The notes beneath the pieces are model-generated. The model was not told the DNA's origin. It saw nothing but the letters and a program-made list of their open reading frames with translations, and made no database searches. A stretch of 64,000 nucleotides of DNA from an uncultured Flavobacteriaceae bacterium (GTDB lineage: Bacteria; Bacteroidota; Bacteroidia; Flavobacteriales; Flavobacteriaceae): contig CALTAJ010000001.1 of NCBI GenBank assembly GCA_943842245.1, forward strand, positions 558,001-622,000, in the 5' to 3' direction. Both the position numbers and the translations under genes were made by a program. Each line of letters opens with the position of its first letter. The stretch's first letter is position 1. This document shows, in pieces, positions 53,219-62,181 of the stretch.

Positions 53219-54023
53219 ATAATCTGTCTGGATCAGCAGGAGTCATAGCAAGGGCAATTTTACCTACATCCTTTTTAGGCAAACCATTACCTTTTAATTT
53301 CATCCAATTATTACCTCCATCTACAGATTTAAATATTCCCCCTCCTGGGCCACCACTAACTCTTCTCCAAGTTTTAAGATCTATTTGCCATGCACCAGCA
53401 AAGAGAATTCTAGAATTATCAGGATCCATAACTATGTCAGAAATACCTGTATTGTTATCTATATAAAGAACATGTTTCCAAGTCGCACCACCATTTTTAC
53501 TCATAAACACTCCTCTTTCTTTTTGGGGAGCATAAGCATGCCCAAGAGATCCAACATATATTAAATCTCGATTTTTTGGATGAATAATAATTCTACTAAT
53601 CCTCCCAGTATTTTTTAAGCCTAAATGTTTCCAAGTATCGCCACCATCTTCTGATTTATAAACCCCATTACCAATTGAAACGTTTGATCGAATTGAGCTT
53701 TCTCCTGTTCCAACGTATATAGTCATCGGATCTGATGGTGCAACAGAAATAGCGCCTATAGAATGAACTTCATGATCATCAAAAATTGGATTCCAATTTA
53801 GTCCACCATCTTTAGTTTTCCATACACCACCGGAGGCAGCCCCAGCATAGTAAGTCATTGGATCATTTGGAACTCCAGCTACTGTGGTAACTCTGTTTCC
53901 AACTGGACCAACATGCCTGTACTTCATTTCTTTAATTATTTCTTTAGTCAAGCTTTGAGAAAATAATTTATTTGAATAAAAAAAAGTGAGTGCTACAAAA
54001 AGTATTAATTGAAAGGTTTTCAT
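53139..54023 (-). CDS. VPS10/sortilin-like BNR-repeat protein, N-terminal part before a frameshift
   Basis: The first part of the same protein: a signal peptide (1-22), the family start MKYRHVGPVGNRVTTVAGVPN and propeller repeats (WKTKDGGLNWNPI, SEDGGDTWKHLG, KNGGATWKHVL, VDGGNNWMKL). It reads correctly to LYALIETGDG; after that the frame gives unrelated residues and stops. Removing one base from the C run at 53191-53195 (five G on the coding strand) joins the two parts into one protein of about 1,080 residues, the usual family length. Confidence 0.82.
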   Translation of the reverse strand: MKTFQLILFVALTFFYSNKLFSQSLTKEIIKEMKYRHVGPVGNRVTTVAGVPNDPMTYYAGAASGGVWKTKDGGLNWNPIFDDHEVHSIGAISVAPSDPMTIYVGTGESSIRSNVSIGNGVYKSEDGGDTWKHLGLKNTGRISRIIIHPKNRDLIYVGSLGHAYAPQKERGVFMSKNGGATWKHVLYIDNNTGISDIVMDPDNSRILFAGAWQIDLKTWRRVSGGPGGGIFKSVDGGNNWMKLKGNGLPKKDVGKIALAMTPADPDRLYALIETGDGGTFKWSRNRIRRIVEIR

Positions 54024-54129
54024 ATCAAGAAGTTTTTATTGAATTTTAAATATAGACTAATTAGAAAACAATTACAATCGAATGTATCTTTAGAAATTAA
54101 TATAGTATTGAGTAAATTATGCTCATTAA

Positions 54130-54163
54130 ATTAAAAACCCTCTACATTGAGTGGTTTTTAATT
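54130..54163 (-). terminator. Bidirectional terminator-like hairpin
   Basis: AAAAACCCTC and GAGTGGTTTTT pair with one bulged T around a six-base loop, downstream of the minus-strand gene that ends at 54256. A diverged member of the CCCTC/GAGGG terminator type. Confidence 0.6.
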
Positions 54164-54255
54164 AATATTTAGTTTTACATAATTTACAACAAATCTTTTC
54201 TACACTAGAACTATTTCCTATTTAATATTTTTATAGAACTATGATAAACAATAAA

Positions 54256-54657
54256 TTAGTTGTTAATTGATATTGATTTTATTTCATCTGAACCAAAAAA
54301 CATATTTCCGATAAGCGAAACTGTTTCCTTTGTAATTTCTTCTTCTGAAGTAATGTTTTTTAATTGGAATTCGGTTGAGTCCATCGAAAATAATTTGTTC
54401 TCTTTCTGATTAATGTGAATTGCGGTATAAAGGTGGTATCGTAATATTTTTTCTAGAGTTATTTTCGTTCCAGGATAATAAGTTTGAAATCCCTCTAAAC
54501 TTTTAAATGTCGTTTTTAAAACTCGATAGGGCTTTTGAAAACCTAATTCATTTTTTAAACGAAGAGCTTCGAACTGATTTATTGAATCTTGAGAATAACC
54601 TTGTAAAGACAACATTATAAAAACAAAAATTATACAAATTTTTAAATTTAGTTTCAT
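54256..54657 (-). CDS. Secreted hypothetical protein
   Basis: A 133-residue protein with a signal peptide ending near QGYSQ. The rest is charged and mixed alpha/beta (FEALRLKNELGFQKPYRVLKTTFKSLEGFQTYYPGT), without cysteines or a recognised motif. It is followed by a terminator-like hairpin and is not obviously in an operon. Confidence 0.55.
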   Translation of the reverse strand: MKLNLKICIIFVFIMLSLQGYSQDSINQFEALRLKNELGFQKPYRVLKTTFKSLEGFQTYYPGTKITLEKILRYHLYTAIHINQKENKLFSMDSTEFQLKNITSEEEITKETVSLIGNMFFGSDEIKSISINN

Positions 54658-54725
54658 GTTGTAAACATTATAATAAGGGGTTGATGTTTAAGTAAAATTT
54701 AACAACAATAGCTTCTAGTTATTTA

Positions 54726-56219
54726 TTAATTTTCAATTATATCCTGATATATTTTAATCATTTCATCTAATTTTTCAGGATTACTTTTTGCAAAATTATC
54801 TTGCTGGGAAATATCAATATTTAAATTATAAAGCTGAAAATTATCAGATCTGCCTGATTCTATATTAGTGTTAGGGTTCCTTTTAGGCCCGGGATAAGGA
54901 GGAATTAATATCCAATTTTTGCTTCTTAAAGCTGTTTTGGTTTGAGCCTCTAATATTAAATCGTTTCTTCCTTTACCTGAATTATTAAATAATACACCAT
55001 CTAATTCTTTTCCATCTCTTGAACGTGTTTTTGATCCAATTAATGATGCTATTGAATTTAAAAAATCAATTTGAGAAACTATTTCATCTGATACTTGCGG
55101 TTTGATTTTTCCTTTCCAATACGTTATAAATGGAACTCGCGTACCAGCTTCAAAAAGACTGTATTTACCACCCCTTAAATTTCCAGAAGGAGTATGATTT
55201 CCTAATTTTTCAATTGCATTATCATAATAACCATCATTAAGAACAGGTCCATTATCACTTGTTAAAATTATTATTGAATTTTTCAATAAATCGTTTTTTT
55301 CAAGATAGGAGAATAATTCCCCAATACACCAATCTGCCTCAATAATAGCATCTCCTCTAGGTCCCATTCCAGACAAACCTACGAATCTAGGATGAGGAGT
55401 TCTAGGCACATGTGGCTGTTGAAGTGTGTAAAATAAAAAAAATGGACCCTCCTTTATATTGTTTACATAGTTTTTTGCTCGTTTTAAAAATTCGTCTGCC
55501 ATATTTATGTCCTCCCATTTAGCTTTTTCTCCACCTTTCATAAATCCGATTCTTGGAATACCATTTATAATTGAGCCATTGTGACCATGTTCCCACATCA
55601 TAGATAGAAGCTCTGGGTTTTCTTTTCCTGTAGGTAATCCATCGAAGTTCTTTTTAAAACTAACTGATATGGGATCCTCAATATCTAAATTTATAACATT
55701 GCCATTTTCAATATAAACTGTCGGAACTCTATCTTGAGTATCTGGCATAATAAAGCTATAATCAAACCCAACTTCATTTGGTCCAGGGTTTATTTTTTTA
55801 TTATAATTAATTGTATCAATCCCGAGTCCCAAGTGCCATTTACCAACTATTCCTGTCTGATACCCATTCTTTTTTAACATTCTAGGCAGTGTCATCTCTG
55901 TGGTATCAATAATCAGATTAGCCCCTGTTAAAATTTTTGCTTTTTTATTTCGCCATGGATAAGTCCCTGTTAAAAGTGCATATCTACTCGGAGAACATGT
56001 AGCTGAACTAGAATAACCGCTAGTGAAACGAGTACCTTGATTTGCAATTTTATCAATATTTGGCGTGTTTAATTTTCCCATTTTATAAGAGCTCACGTCA
56101 CCATAACCTAGATCATCAGCATAAATAATAATAATATTTGGGCTTTTTAATTTGGTATCAACCTCGCAGGAATTTAAGGTTATTAATAGAATAAAATTTA
56201 AAAAAAATAAGTGTCTCAT
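54726..56219 (-). CDS. Arylsulfatase (S1 family), lipoprotein
   Basis: Type I sulfatase that removes sulfate esters from polysaccharides or other substrates. The metal aspartates are in IYADDLGYG (D35, D36), and the catalytic cysteine to be converted to formylglycine is C75 in CSPSR. Further family segments are GKWHLG, ILTSDNGP and GGKYSLFEAGTRVPF. A lipobox (LNSC, C18) predicts a lipoprotein. The length of 497 is normal. A formylglycine-generating enzyme must be encoded elsewhere. Confidence 0.92.
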   Translation of the reverse strand: MRHLFFLNFILLITLNSCEVDTKLKSPNIIIIYADDLGYGDVSSYKMGKLNTPNIDKIANQGTRFTSGYSSSATCSPSRYALLTGTYPWRNKKAKILTGANLIIDTTEMTLPRMLKKNGYQTGIVGKWHLGLGIDTINYNKKINPGPNEVGFDYSFIMPDTQDRVPTVYIENGNVINLDIEDPISVSFKKNFDGLPTGKENPELLSMMWEHGHNGSIINGIPRIGFMKGGEKAKWEDINMADEFLKRAKNYVNNIKEGPFFLFYTLQQPHVPRTPHPRFVGLSGMGPRGDAIIEADWCIGELFSYLEKNDLLKNSIIILTSDNGPVLNDGYYDNAIEKLGNHTPSGNLRGGKYSLFEAGTRVPFITYWKGKIKPQVSDEIVSQIDFLNSIASLIGSKTRSRDGKELDGVLFNNSGKGRNDLILEAQTKTALRSKNWILIPPYPGPKRNPNTNIESGRSDNFQLYNLNIDISQQDNFAKSNPEKLDEMIKIYQDIIEN

Positions 56220-56330
56220 ATTGCTAAATGTAGAATAAACTCTAATATATAGTTTTTAGCTATAAAGATATATGTAAATACAATTTTGTCTAACTACCAA
56301 TCACATAGTTTGTTTTGTAATTTTACATTG

Positions 56331-56421
56331 ATTCAATCCTTGGTGGACTGATGGGAATGGCCGTGATTAATGTCGTGTTGAAACCTTCTTTTTTAGTCCA
56401 CCCTTTTTGAAAACTACTTGA
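56331..56421. other. GC-elevated inverted-repeat segment of unknown nature
   Basis: GGTGGACT (56342-56349) and AGTCCACC (56395-56402) are perfectly complementary around a 45-base loop, followed by a short T-run. Both strands are open in one frame across it. On the minus strand that frame continues past the metalloprotease stop codon with IPISPPRIESM at its end; on the plus strand it reads IDSILGGLMGMAVI. It may be a remnant of a membrane protein gene or a structured RNA; I could not decide. Confidence 0.3.
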
Positions 56422-58038
56422 TTATTTCATATCTGTTTTAATCCAACTTAGAAACAAATTATAATTATCACTCGAATTGGTTTGTTTTTCTAAAAAAGGT
56501 GACTTCGAATTATAACCAGCCTTAAAAAAGTTAGAAAACATATATGCTGATATTTCATTAGGGTGGTCAAGTCCTCTTTTAACAGGGAATGACTTAGTAT
56601 AAAAATCAAGCTCAGAAAGTGGTCTAGATGAAATAGTATTATTAAGTTTAATTAAAGAATAATTTTCTTTATCCTTAAATATATCAAATGCTACATCCAC
56701 AAAATCTTTACCCATTTCAGGTATTTCAACATTTTTGGTGATTAATGTTCTAATCCAGTAAAACTTATCTCGAATTTCAGGATCTGGAATTAGCCATTCT
56801 GCAATTGGAGCATCTGGATTAGAAACCTGATCTTTTATAATTTCTTGTTCATCTTTAATTTGTTGATTTATAAAATTCCAATTTTCAGAATATAATTTTT
56901 TGAATTTAGATTTAAATGTTCTTTGTATAGAATGCATTTGCTCGTGAACTAATAGTCCTCCCAGTGAGGTTACTAATTTCAATTCACTTTCTTCAGTCAT
57001 ATTATCACTCCAATCAGATGAGAGTCGATCGAGATAGGCTTGGCTCAAGATAATAAAAGTGCCCCGAGTGTGAGCGAAACCTCCACATAACCAATTTTGA
57101 ATCTTAATAAATCTCCATGGTTGATTTGCCATTAAATTAATATCATTTTCTAATAACCATCTATTTGTTTTTTTTACAACAAAGGTTAAAATTTCTTTTT
57201 CTTGAGAACTAAAATCCATTACTGCAGAAGAGAATTTCATTCTTGCAAACGCTCTTGCTGAATCAATATTTTTTGGAGCCTTTTCTTGCACAAATGTTGA
57301 AATTTCTTTCCGTTGAAGCTTAGAAAAATAGGGTTCAAAAGTTTCATCTAAAATTGCAACACTAGCTTGAGACTTCCCAAGAAAACTAATTCTTGAGTGA
57401 ACAAGTGGGCTTTTATATATTTCTTTAATCTGATAACTGTTAAGGCTATTTATCGGATCGATTCTATCCTTGAATTCTCCATCACCTTGAATGTTTGGAA
57501 GTGAATCTATTATATTGTTATCATCAACGACGTGTTTAAGGCCTAAATTATGTCCTACCTCATGTGCAATTACAAAAGCCTCCATACTTTTATTGTCTTC
57601 TATTTTTGTTTTATTTTTATCTCCTAAGGCAATAAAAACAATATTCCCATTCATCATGCCTCTTCCAGTTGGTCCATAATTCCCATCAATAGCATTTACA
57701 AAAAACATATTAATTATATCGTTTTGCCCTTTTAGAATATGATCTCTTTTTGAGAGATTAACAATACTATCAAGGTTAATTTCACCATCTCTAGCTTTTG
57801 TATTATTATAATAAGTAGGTTCCAAATAATGGAAATCAATATTAGCTTTAGAATAAGCTCTATTAACTAATTGTTCTGATAATTTCATTTGAGCTGGTTC
57901 ATCACCATTATCTGACTGTATAACTATCGGATGAATTATAATGACATTTGATTTTTGATTATTTTTTTTAACTGGTGAACAACTAAAAATGATGAGTAGG
58001 ATAAAAATCAATTCTGCTAAGGATATAAGTTTTTTCAT
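56422..58038 (-). CDS. Lipoprotein with two HExxH metalloprotease-like modules
   Basis: A lipoprotein (lipobox IFSC) of about 540 residues. The first module (about 35-230) ends in HEVGHNLGLKH, a complete metzincin zinc motif HExxHxxGxxH, and includes INMFFVNAIDG and GRGMMNGNIVFIAL. The second module (about 235-545) contains another zinc-type motif, VHEQMHSIQ, preceded by GGFAHTRGTFIILSQAYLDRL. Numbered from the longer frame, the motifs are at 166-176 and 372-376. The start at 58038 is chosen for its signal peptide. Targets are unknown. Confidence 0.72.
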   Translation of the reverse strand: MKKLISLAELIFILLIIFSCSPVKKNNQKSNVIIIHPIVIQSDNGDEPAQMKLSEQLVNRAYSKANIDFHYLEPTYYNNTKARDGEINLDSIVNLSKRDHILKGQNDIINMFFVNAIDGNYGPTGRGMMNGNIVFIALGDKNKTKIEDNKSMEAFVIAHEVGHNLGLKHVVDDNNIIDSLPNIQGDGEFKDRIDPINSLNSYQIKEIYKSPLVHSRISFLGKSQASVAILDETFEPYFSKLQRKEISTFVQEKAPKNIDSARAFARMKFSSAVMDFSSQEKEILTFVVKKTNRWLLENDINLMANQPWRFIKIQNWLCGGFAHTRGTFIILSQAYLDRLSSDWSDNMTEESELKLVTSLGGLLVHEQMHSIQRTFKSKFKKLYSENWNFINQQIKDEQEIIKDQVSNPDAPIAEWLIPDPEIRDKFYWIRTLITKNVEIPEMGKDFVDVAFDIFKDKENYSLIKLNNTISSRPLSELDFYTKSFPVKRGLDHPNEISAYMFSNFFKAGYNSKSPFLEKQTNSSDNYNLFLSWIKTDMK

Positions 58039-58117
58039 AAAACTAAGTTTAAACATCAAGTTACATATTAAATTTTTTCAAGTTCCCAAAAAACTTCTAT
58101 AGATTAAAATCCTTTAT

Positions 58118-58351
58118 TTACTTTCTATTTTTTAATGATTTATGCTCTAAGACTTCAGGGACTTTTTTAGCAAAATCTGATAATTCTGGAGCATTCTTTC
58201 TGACCCAATAATATATTACACCATTTAAAAACTGCTCCTGTGATGGAGCTAAACCAAAACCAATTCTTGCCCCATTTGTCTCTCTAGACTTACTAATTAA
58301 CTCAAACATTTGTTCAGATATTTCTAGTTTGATTTCTTTATTTTTTTTCAT
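58118..58351 (-). CDS. Small hypothetical cytoplasmic protein
   Basis: Seventy-seven residues, charged, with a central conserved-looking stretch SRETNGARIGFGLAPSQEQFLNGVIYYWVRK and no signal peptide. It is 41 bases downstream of the acetyltransferase gene on the same strand. No family recognised. Confidence 0.55.
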   Translation of the reverse strand: MKKNKEIKLEISEQMFELISKSRETNGARIGFGLAPSQEQFLNGVIYYWVRKNAPELSDFAKKVPEVLEHKSLKNRK

Positions 58352-58392
58352 GTTACCCTATATGTAAAATAAGTCTGTATTCTTAAGAAGAA

Positions 58393-58854
58393 TTAATCTA
58401 TAGTATTAATTCTCATTGTTAAAGTTTCAGGAGTAAATCCTGCTTTTTCATATGCCTTTATCGCACTTATATTGGGTGAATAAACATCTAATTGAAATTC
58501 AGAATATCCTTTTTCTTTACCCCAATTTAAAAGGTAATCAATAATCATCTTATTAACTCCTTCTCCTCTTTTCTCAGGAATGACATACATAAACCCTAAA
58601 AAAACATAATACTCTGGATTTTTATAAAGTTTATTTTTATTAATCAGGGCATAGCCAGAAGCAATTACGATATTATATTGTTCGGCAACTACAACAGAAA
58701 TCTCAGGATTTTCGATATATGCCCGCAAGTCATAATAATTAAAAGAGCTTTTTTTTAGATTAGGAGTAAATTCTCTTTCATATTCAATTAACCCTTTTTC
58801 AAACTCTAATAGAAGAGGTAAATCCTGAATTGTAGCTTCTCTTAGTTTTATCAC
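58393..58854 (-). CDS. GNAT-family N-acetyltransferase
   Basis: GNAT fold acetyltransferase of 153 residues. The acetyl-CoA pyrophosphate loop is VIPEKRGEGVNKMII (R/Q-x-x-G-x-G type); the C-terminal signature is YSPNISAIKAYEKAGF followed by TLTMR. The substrate (small molecule or protein amine) cannot be predicted. Confidence 0.88.
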   Translation of the reverse strand: MIKLREATIQDLPLLLEFEKGLIEYEREFTPNLKKSSFNYYDLRAYIENPEISVVVAEQYNIVIASGYALINKNKLYKNPEYYVFLGFMYVIPEKRGEGVNKMIIDYLLNWGKEKGYSEFQLDVYSPNISAIKAYEKAGFTPETLTMRINTID

Positions 58855-59001
58855 AATTGATTGCTTTAATTCTCAAAGATAAAATTCTCAAATCATTGGT
58901 GTTTCCAAATTAGAATATTTCTCTTCGTGAGAAAAGCAATATTTTGAATTGGAGCCCCCCTATCCTTTTTGTATATTTGAAAAAAATTTAAAATCATAAT
59001 T

Positions 59002-59091
59002 ATGACTTCAGGAGGTGTTGCAGTAACAGTAGTAATTACGATGATTATTGTTTTAATTGTACTTTTTAGTGACATGATTAAAACAAAATAA
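59002..59091 (+). CDS. Candidate 29-residue single-helix membrane microprotein
   Basis: An ATG frame of 29 codons: a short start MTSGG, one long hydrophobic helix (VAVTVVITMIIVLIVLF) and a polar, basic end (SDMIKTK). It ends seven bases before the ATG of the lipoprotein at 59098, on the same strand. The start resembles the tiny accessory subunits of sodium symporters (MetS-like), but no transporter gene is adjacent. Stronger than most microprotein candidates because of the clean helix and operon spacing. Confidence 0.5.
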   Translation: MTSGGVAVTVVITMIIVLIVLFSDMIKTK

Positions 59092-59097
59092 TTTGAG

Positions 59098-59538
59098 ATG
59101 AATAAATTCATTATTTTTCTTTTTTTGATTTGTCTTTCTTGTTCAAAAGAAACCCTAAGTGACGAAAGTTTTTTAGAGAAAATTCAAAACAAAGTTTGGA
59201 CACGGGGCAGTAATTATAAAGTTTTTAAAAACAATCCTTTTCGTCTTATTCTCGTAGAAGAAGGCACTTGTTTAGAATTTGATGAAGCTCCAAAAATCGT
59301 TGAAGATAACCAGTTTGAATATACTATTCTGGAGAACCAAAATGACACTCTTCGATTAGGTTATAAAGTAAGTGGCGCAAATGTTAATCACTGTGGTACA
59401 TTTACATATTATTTAAAGTCTGACGGTAATCTTGTCCGAAGTTATGAGGAGTGTGGTGAAACTTTTTATAAAGACAGTTTTACTACAGAATTTTACAGTG
59501 CTCAAGTAACCTTAACAGAACTCTGTCCAAGTATATAA
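59098..59538 (+). CDS. Small lipoprotein of unknown function
   Basis: A 146-residue lipoprotein (signal MNKFIIFLFLICLSC). The mature part looks beta-rich and lipocalin-like (FLEKIQNKVWTRGSNYKVF, FEYTILENQNDTLRLGYKV) and carries four cysteines (GTCLEF, NHCGTF, EECGE, LCPSI) that could form two disulfides. No family recognised. Confidence 0.65.
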   Translation: MNKFIIFLFLICLSCSKETLSDESFLEKIQNKVWTRGSNYKVFKNNPFRLILVEEGTCLEFDEAPKIVEDNQFEYTILENQNDTLRLGYKVSGANVNHCGTFTYYLKSDGNLVRSYEECGETFYKDSFTTEFYSAQVTLTELCPSI

Positions 59539-59690
59539 ATTCTTTTTTTAAACTTATTGTCTGTAAATAGATTTTAATTTTTTACCTCTTTAGTTTTTAG
59601 GATTGTCGCCAATAGATAATTTTAAAATGTGATTAATTATATTATTAATATTTTTAATTTAGATTTTGTAACCATAAAGAATAATCTCTT

Positions 59691-60221
59691 ATGAGTAAGC
59701 TTAAGAACATTGATATTGAAGACTATTGGAGTATAATTAACTATAATTATGATCAAATCCAATTTGCAGAAGTAAAAGCTACCGCAGTTATATCGATATA
59801 TAGTCTAATTTTTGGATTAGGTTATACTCTAGATATTTTAGATGAAGAAAATATTTATGCGTTTTCTCCTGACTTCTCTGGTGTAGTTCATTCCGTTCTA
59901 TTAATTATCTCTTTTATTTTTATAACTGCCTCGGTTAGACGTTGCGTGATGTGTATTCTTCCAAGGTTTAATTTTTCTGTTGAAAAATCTCCACTTTTTT
60001 TTGGTGATATTTCAAAATACAAAAACTTCGATATTTTTTTTGAATCCCTAGAGGAGGTTTTAAATGATGAAGTAACATATAGAAAACACCTAACTCAATC
60101 CGTATATGCTACCGCAAATATAGCTTCGGTTAAATTTCAAAACGTTACTAAAGGGCTAAAACATTTATTGAAATCAATTTTTTTTATTATTATGTTTTTT
60201 ATAAGTCTTTATGCTTTATAA
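59691..60221 (+). CDS. Three-helix membrane protein resembling DUF5706/PycTM
   Basis: 176 residues with a cytoplasmic N-terminus, two helices (about 30-50 and 66-88), a polar middle (about 92-155) and a last helix (160-176). The segment DQIQFAEVKATAVISIYSLI just before helix 1, the P-x-F after helix 2, SPLFFGDISKY, and the later QSVYATANIASVKFQNVTKG match, in order, the pattern I associate with DUF5706, the family of Pycsar membrane effectors (PycTM). This is a pattern judgement, not a search. Its 3' end overlaps the convergent adenylyl cyclase gene by six bases. Confidence 0.6.
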   Translation: MSKLKNIDIEDYWSIINYNYDQIQFAEVKATAVISIYSLIFGLGYTLDILDEENIYAFSPDFSGVVHSVLLIISFIFITASVRRCVMCILPRFNFSVEKSPLFFGDISKYKNFDIFFESLEEVLNDEVTYRKHLTQSVYATANIASVKFQNVTKGLKHLLKSIFFIIMFFISLYAL

Positions 60222-62180
60222 GGGTGAGTGAGTAAATTTCCAATTTTTTACTGGCTTTCTTTTTCCTTTAAGGACTAAATCTTCACTCAATATAAATTTG
60301 TGTTCTTCCTTCAATTCTTTATGAATACTATCTGAAATGATTATTTCTCCTGGATTTGCAGCAGAACATAATCTAGACGCCAAATTTACCGTATCTCCTA
60401 TTACAGTGTAATTCATTTGTTGCTCTGATCCAATGTTACCGCAAATAACTTTTCCATAATTAATTCCAATTCCAATACTTAATTCTGGAAAGCCGTCAGC
60501 TACCATTTCTTTGTTAAACTTATCCAAAGTGGTAAACATTTCTTTAGCAGTATTAACTGCATTTTTAATGTCATCCTTTTTCTTTAAGGGCGCACCATAT
60601 AAAACCATTAACTCATCCCCTATGATTTTATCAAGTGTTCCATTATATTTAAATACCACATCAATCATTTTATCAAAAAATGCATTAAGTAACTTTACAA
60701 CTTTTGATGGCTCTAAAGTTTCAGACATAGCTGTGAAGCCTCTTATATCAGAAAACAGAACACAAACATCTTGCTCAACACCTCCAAGCTCAAGTGAGCT
60801 ATCATTTAAAAGTAATTCATCTACAATATTTTCAGAAACGTATTTCTTAAATGTGGATTTAACTTTGTTTATGTCTGATAAGTCCTCAAAGGAAATAACT
60901 GATCCTGAGTTTATGCCGTCTTCGAAGACAGGAGATATCGTTAAATTTATATGTGTTTCGTCACTATCAGTTCTAAGAATACTTAAATTCTCTTCATAAA
61001 GAATATGACTCCTGCTTTCAGCAAAATCAATCAATTCTACCAAGTTCAAATTATTTTCAAAAACCATTGCATAATGATTATTTAAAAGATTTTCATTTTT
61101 AAATTTAAATATATCAATAGCTGAATCGTTTATATATTCAATTTCTCCAATCAAATTAACTTTAACGATTCCAGTCGAAATTGAAGACATAATATTATCT
61201 ATTAATTTTTTAGACTTTTTTATGTTTTCTAAAAGAATAATATTATCATAAGAAAGAGAAATTTTTTTAACTATTGATTTAAAAAACCTTAAATCATATT
61301 GGTCAAAATCTATCAACCCATTTCTATTTTCTTTATCATAAAGTATAATACATCCATTCAGGTTTTTCCCACTCATAAAGGGACCTAGAACACAATTCTT
61401 TTCTGAGTAGGATAGTAAGTTTAAATCCTTATTTGGTTTTTGAATTAATGATTCTTTACTTTTTTTTAGTAGGGATAAGGCACCCTTATTCTCTCTAAAA
61501 ATCTTTTTTGAAAGATCATCATCAATTCCTAAAGATGCTTTTAAATCATATATTCCTGAGTTAGGATCTTTAGATAAAATTATACCCTTGGAAGCATTCA
61601 TTGTAAACACTAAATATTCTAGAAGATTTTGAAATAAAATTTCAGATTCAATATTATCACTAAGTAATTCTGAAATATCTAAAAACGATTCGAATTCTAA
61701 TTTTTTATTTCTTAAATCTAAAGAGCTTTTTTTTAATTTATTGCTTAATACTATTTCATTAAAACTTGATTGAATTAATTGCTTAAAGTACTCGAGTAGA
61801 TTTACAATGTCTTCTTTTTTAAATTTTGGATGTTGTAAATAAAAAGCACCTAGGTGGTCCGTCTTTAGTTTTATACCTACTAAATATCCTAATGTATCAA
61901 CTTGAGGATTTTGATTTTCTTGAAAAAGATTTGACTTAAAATGTTTTGATATTCTTGAAAAAGGTAATAACTCATTTTTTGAAAATAGTGACGAGTAATC
62001 AATATTCTCGGTTTTAAAAAGATTTATTTTTTTTGAATTTGGTAAAAAAGATTTTTCATTCAGAAAAAAAAGAACTTTGAAGTTCTCTTTTTCTAAATAA
62101 TCAATTATAAATCCAATTTTTTTCCTTGGAATCCTCTCTTTATCATATGATTTAGAGAAAGAGGAAAAATTAAATTTCAT
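60216..62180 (-). CDS. GAF-PAS class III adenylyl cyclase
   Basis: Signalling cyclase of 654 residues: an N-terminal GAF-like region (about 1-140), a GAF domain (about 165-315), a PAS domain (about 325-440) and a class III cyclase domain (about 465-640). Catalytic residues are intact: metal aspartates D478 (FSDIRGF) and D522 (IGDE), transition-state N599 and R603 (VNLASRL). The adenine-selecting pair K518 (DKIIGD) and D596 (VIGDTVN) is present, so ATP to cAMP is predicted. No transmembrane segment. It is one base downstream of the STAS gene in an operon with a serine-kinase-type ATPase. Confidence 0.9.
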   Translation of the reverse strand: MKFNFSSFSKSYDKERIPRKKIGFIIDYLEKENFKVLFFLNEKSFLPNSKKINLFKTENIDYSSLFSKNELLPFSRISKHFKSNLFQENQNPQVDTLGYLVGIKLKTDHLGAFYLQHPKFKKEDIVNLLEYFKQLIQSSFNEIVLSNKLKKSSLDLRNKKLEFESFLDISELLSDNIESEILFQNLLEYLVFTMNASKGIILSKDPNSGIYDLKASLGIDDDLSKKIFRENKGALSLLKKSKESLIQKPNKDLNLLSYSEKNCVLGPFMSGKNLNGCIILYDKENRNGLIDFDQYDLRFFKSIVKKISLSYDNIILLENIKKSKKLIDNIMSSISTGIVKVNLIGEIEYINDSAIDIFKFKNENLLNNHYAMVFENNLNLVELIDFAESRSHILYEENLSILRTDSDETHINLTISPVFEDGINSGSVISFEDLSDINKVKSTFKKYVSENIVDELLLNDSSLELGGVEQDVCVLFSDIRGFTAMSETLEPSKVVKLLNAFFDKMIDVVFKYNGTLDKIIGDELMVLYGAPLKKKDDIKNAVNTAKEMFTTLDKFNKEMVADGFPELSIGIGINYGKVICGNIGSEQQMNYTVIGDTVNLASRLCSAANPGEIIISDSIHKELKEEHKFILSEDLVLKGKRKPVKNWKFTHSPL

Positions 62181-62181
62181 T

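Noticed and set aside
58893-59111. Minus-strand 72-codon frame between the GNAT gene and the 59.1 kb lipoprotein
   Set aside because: It is the antisense of the 29-residue membrane frame and of the lipoprotein start; the plus-strand readings are more protein-like.
59691-62180. A canonical Pycsar (PycC plus PycTM) defence system
   Set aside because: The cyclase has the lysine and aspartate that select adenine and is fused to GAF and PAS sensors in an operon with STAS and kinase genes, unlike the stand-alone pyrimidine cyclases of Pycsar. The genes are convergent, not co-transcribed. Kept only as a speculative link.
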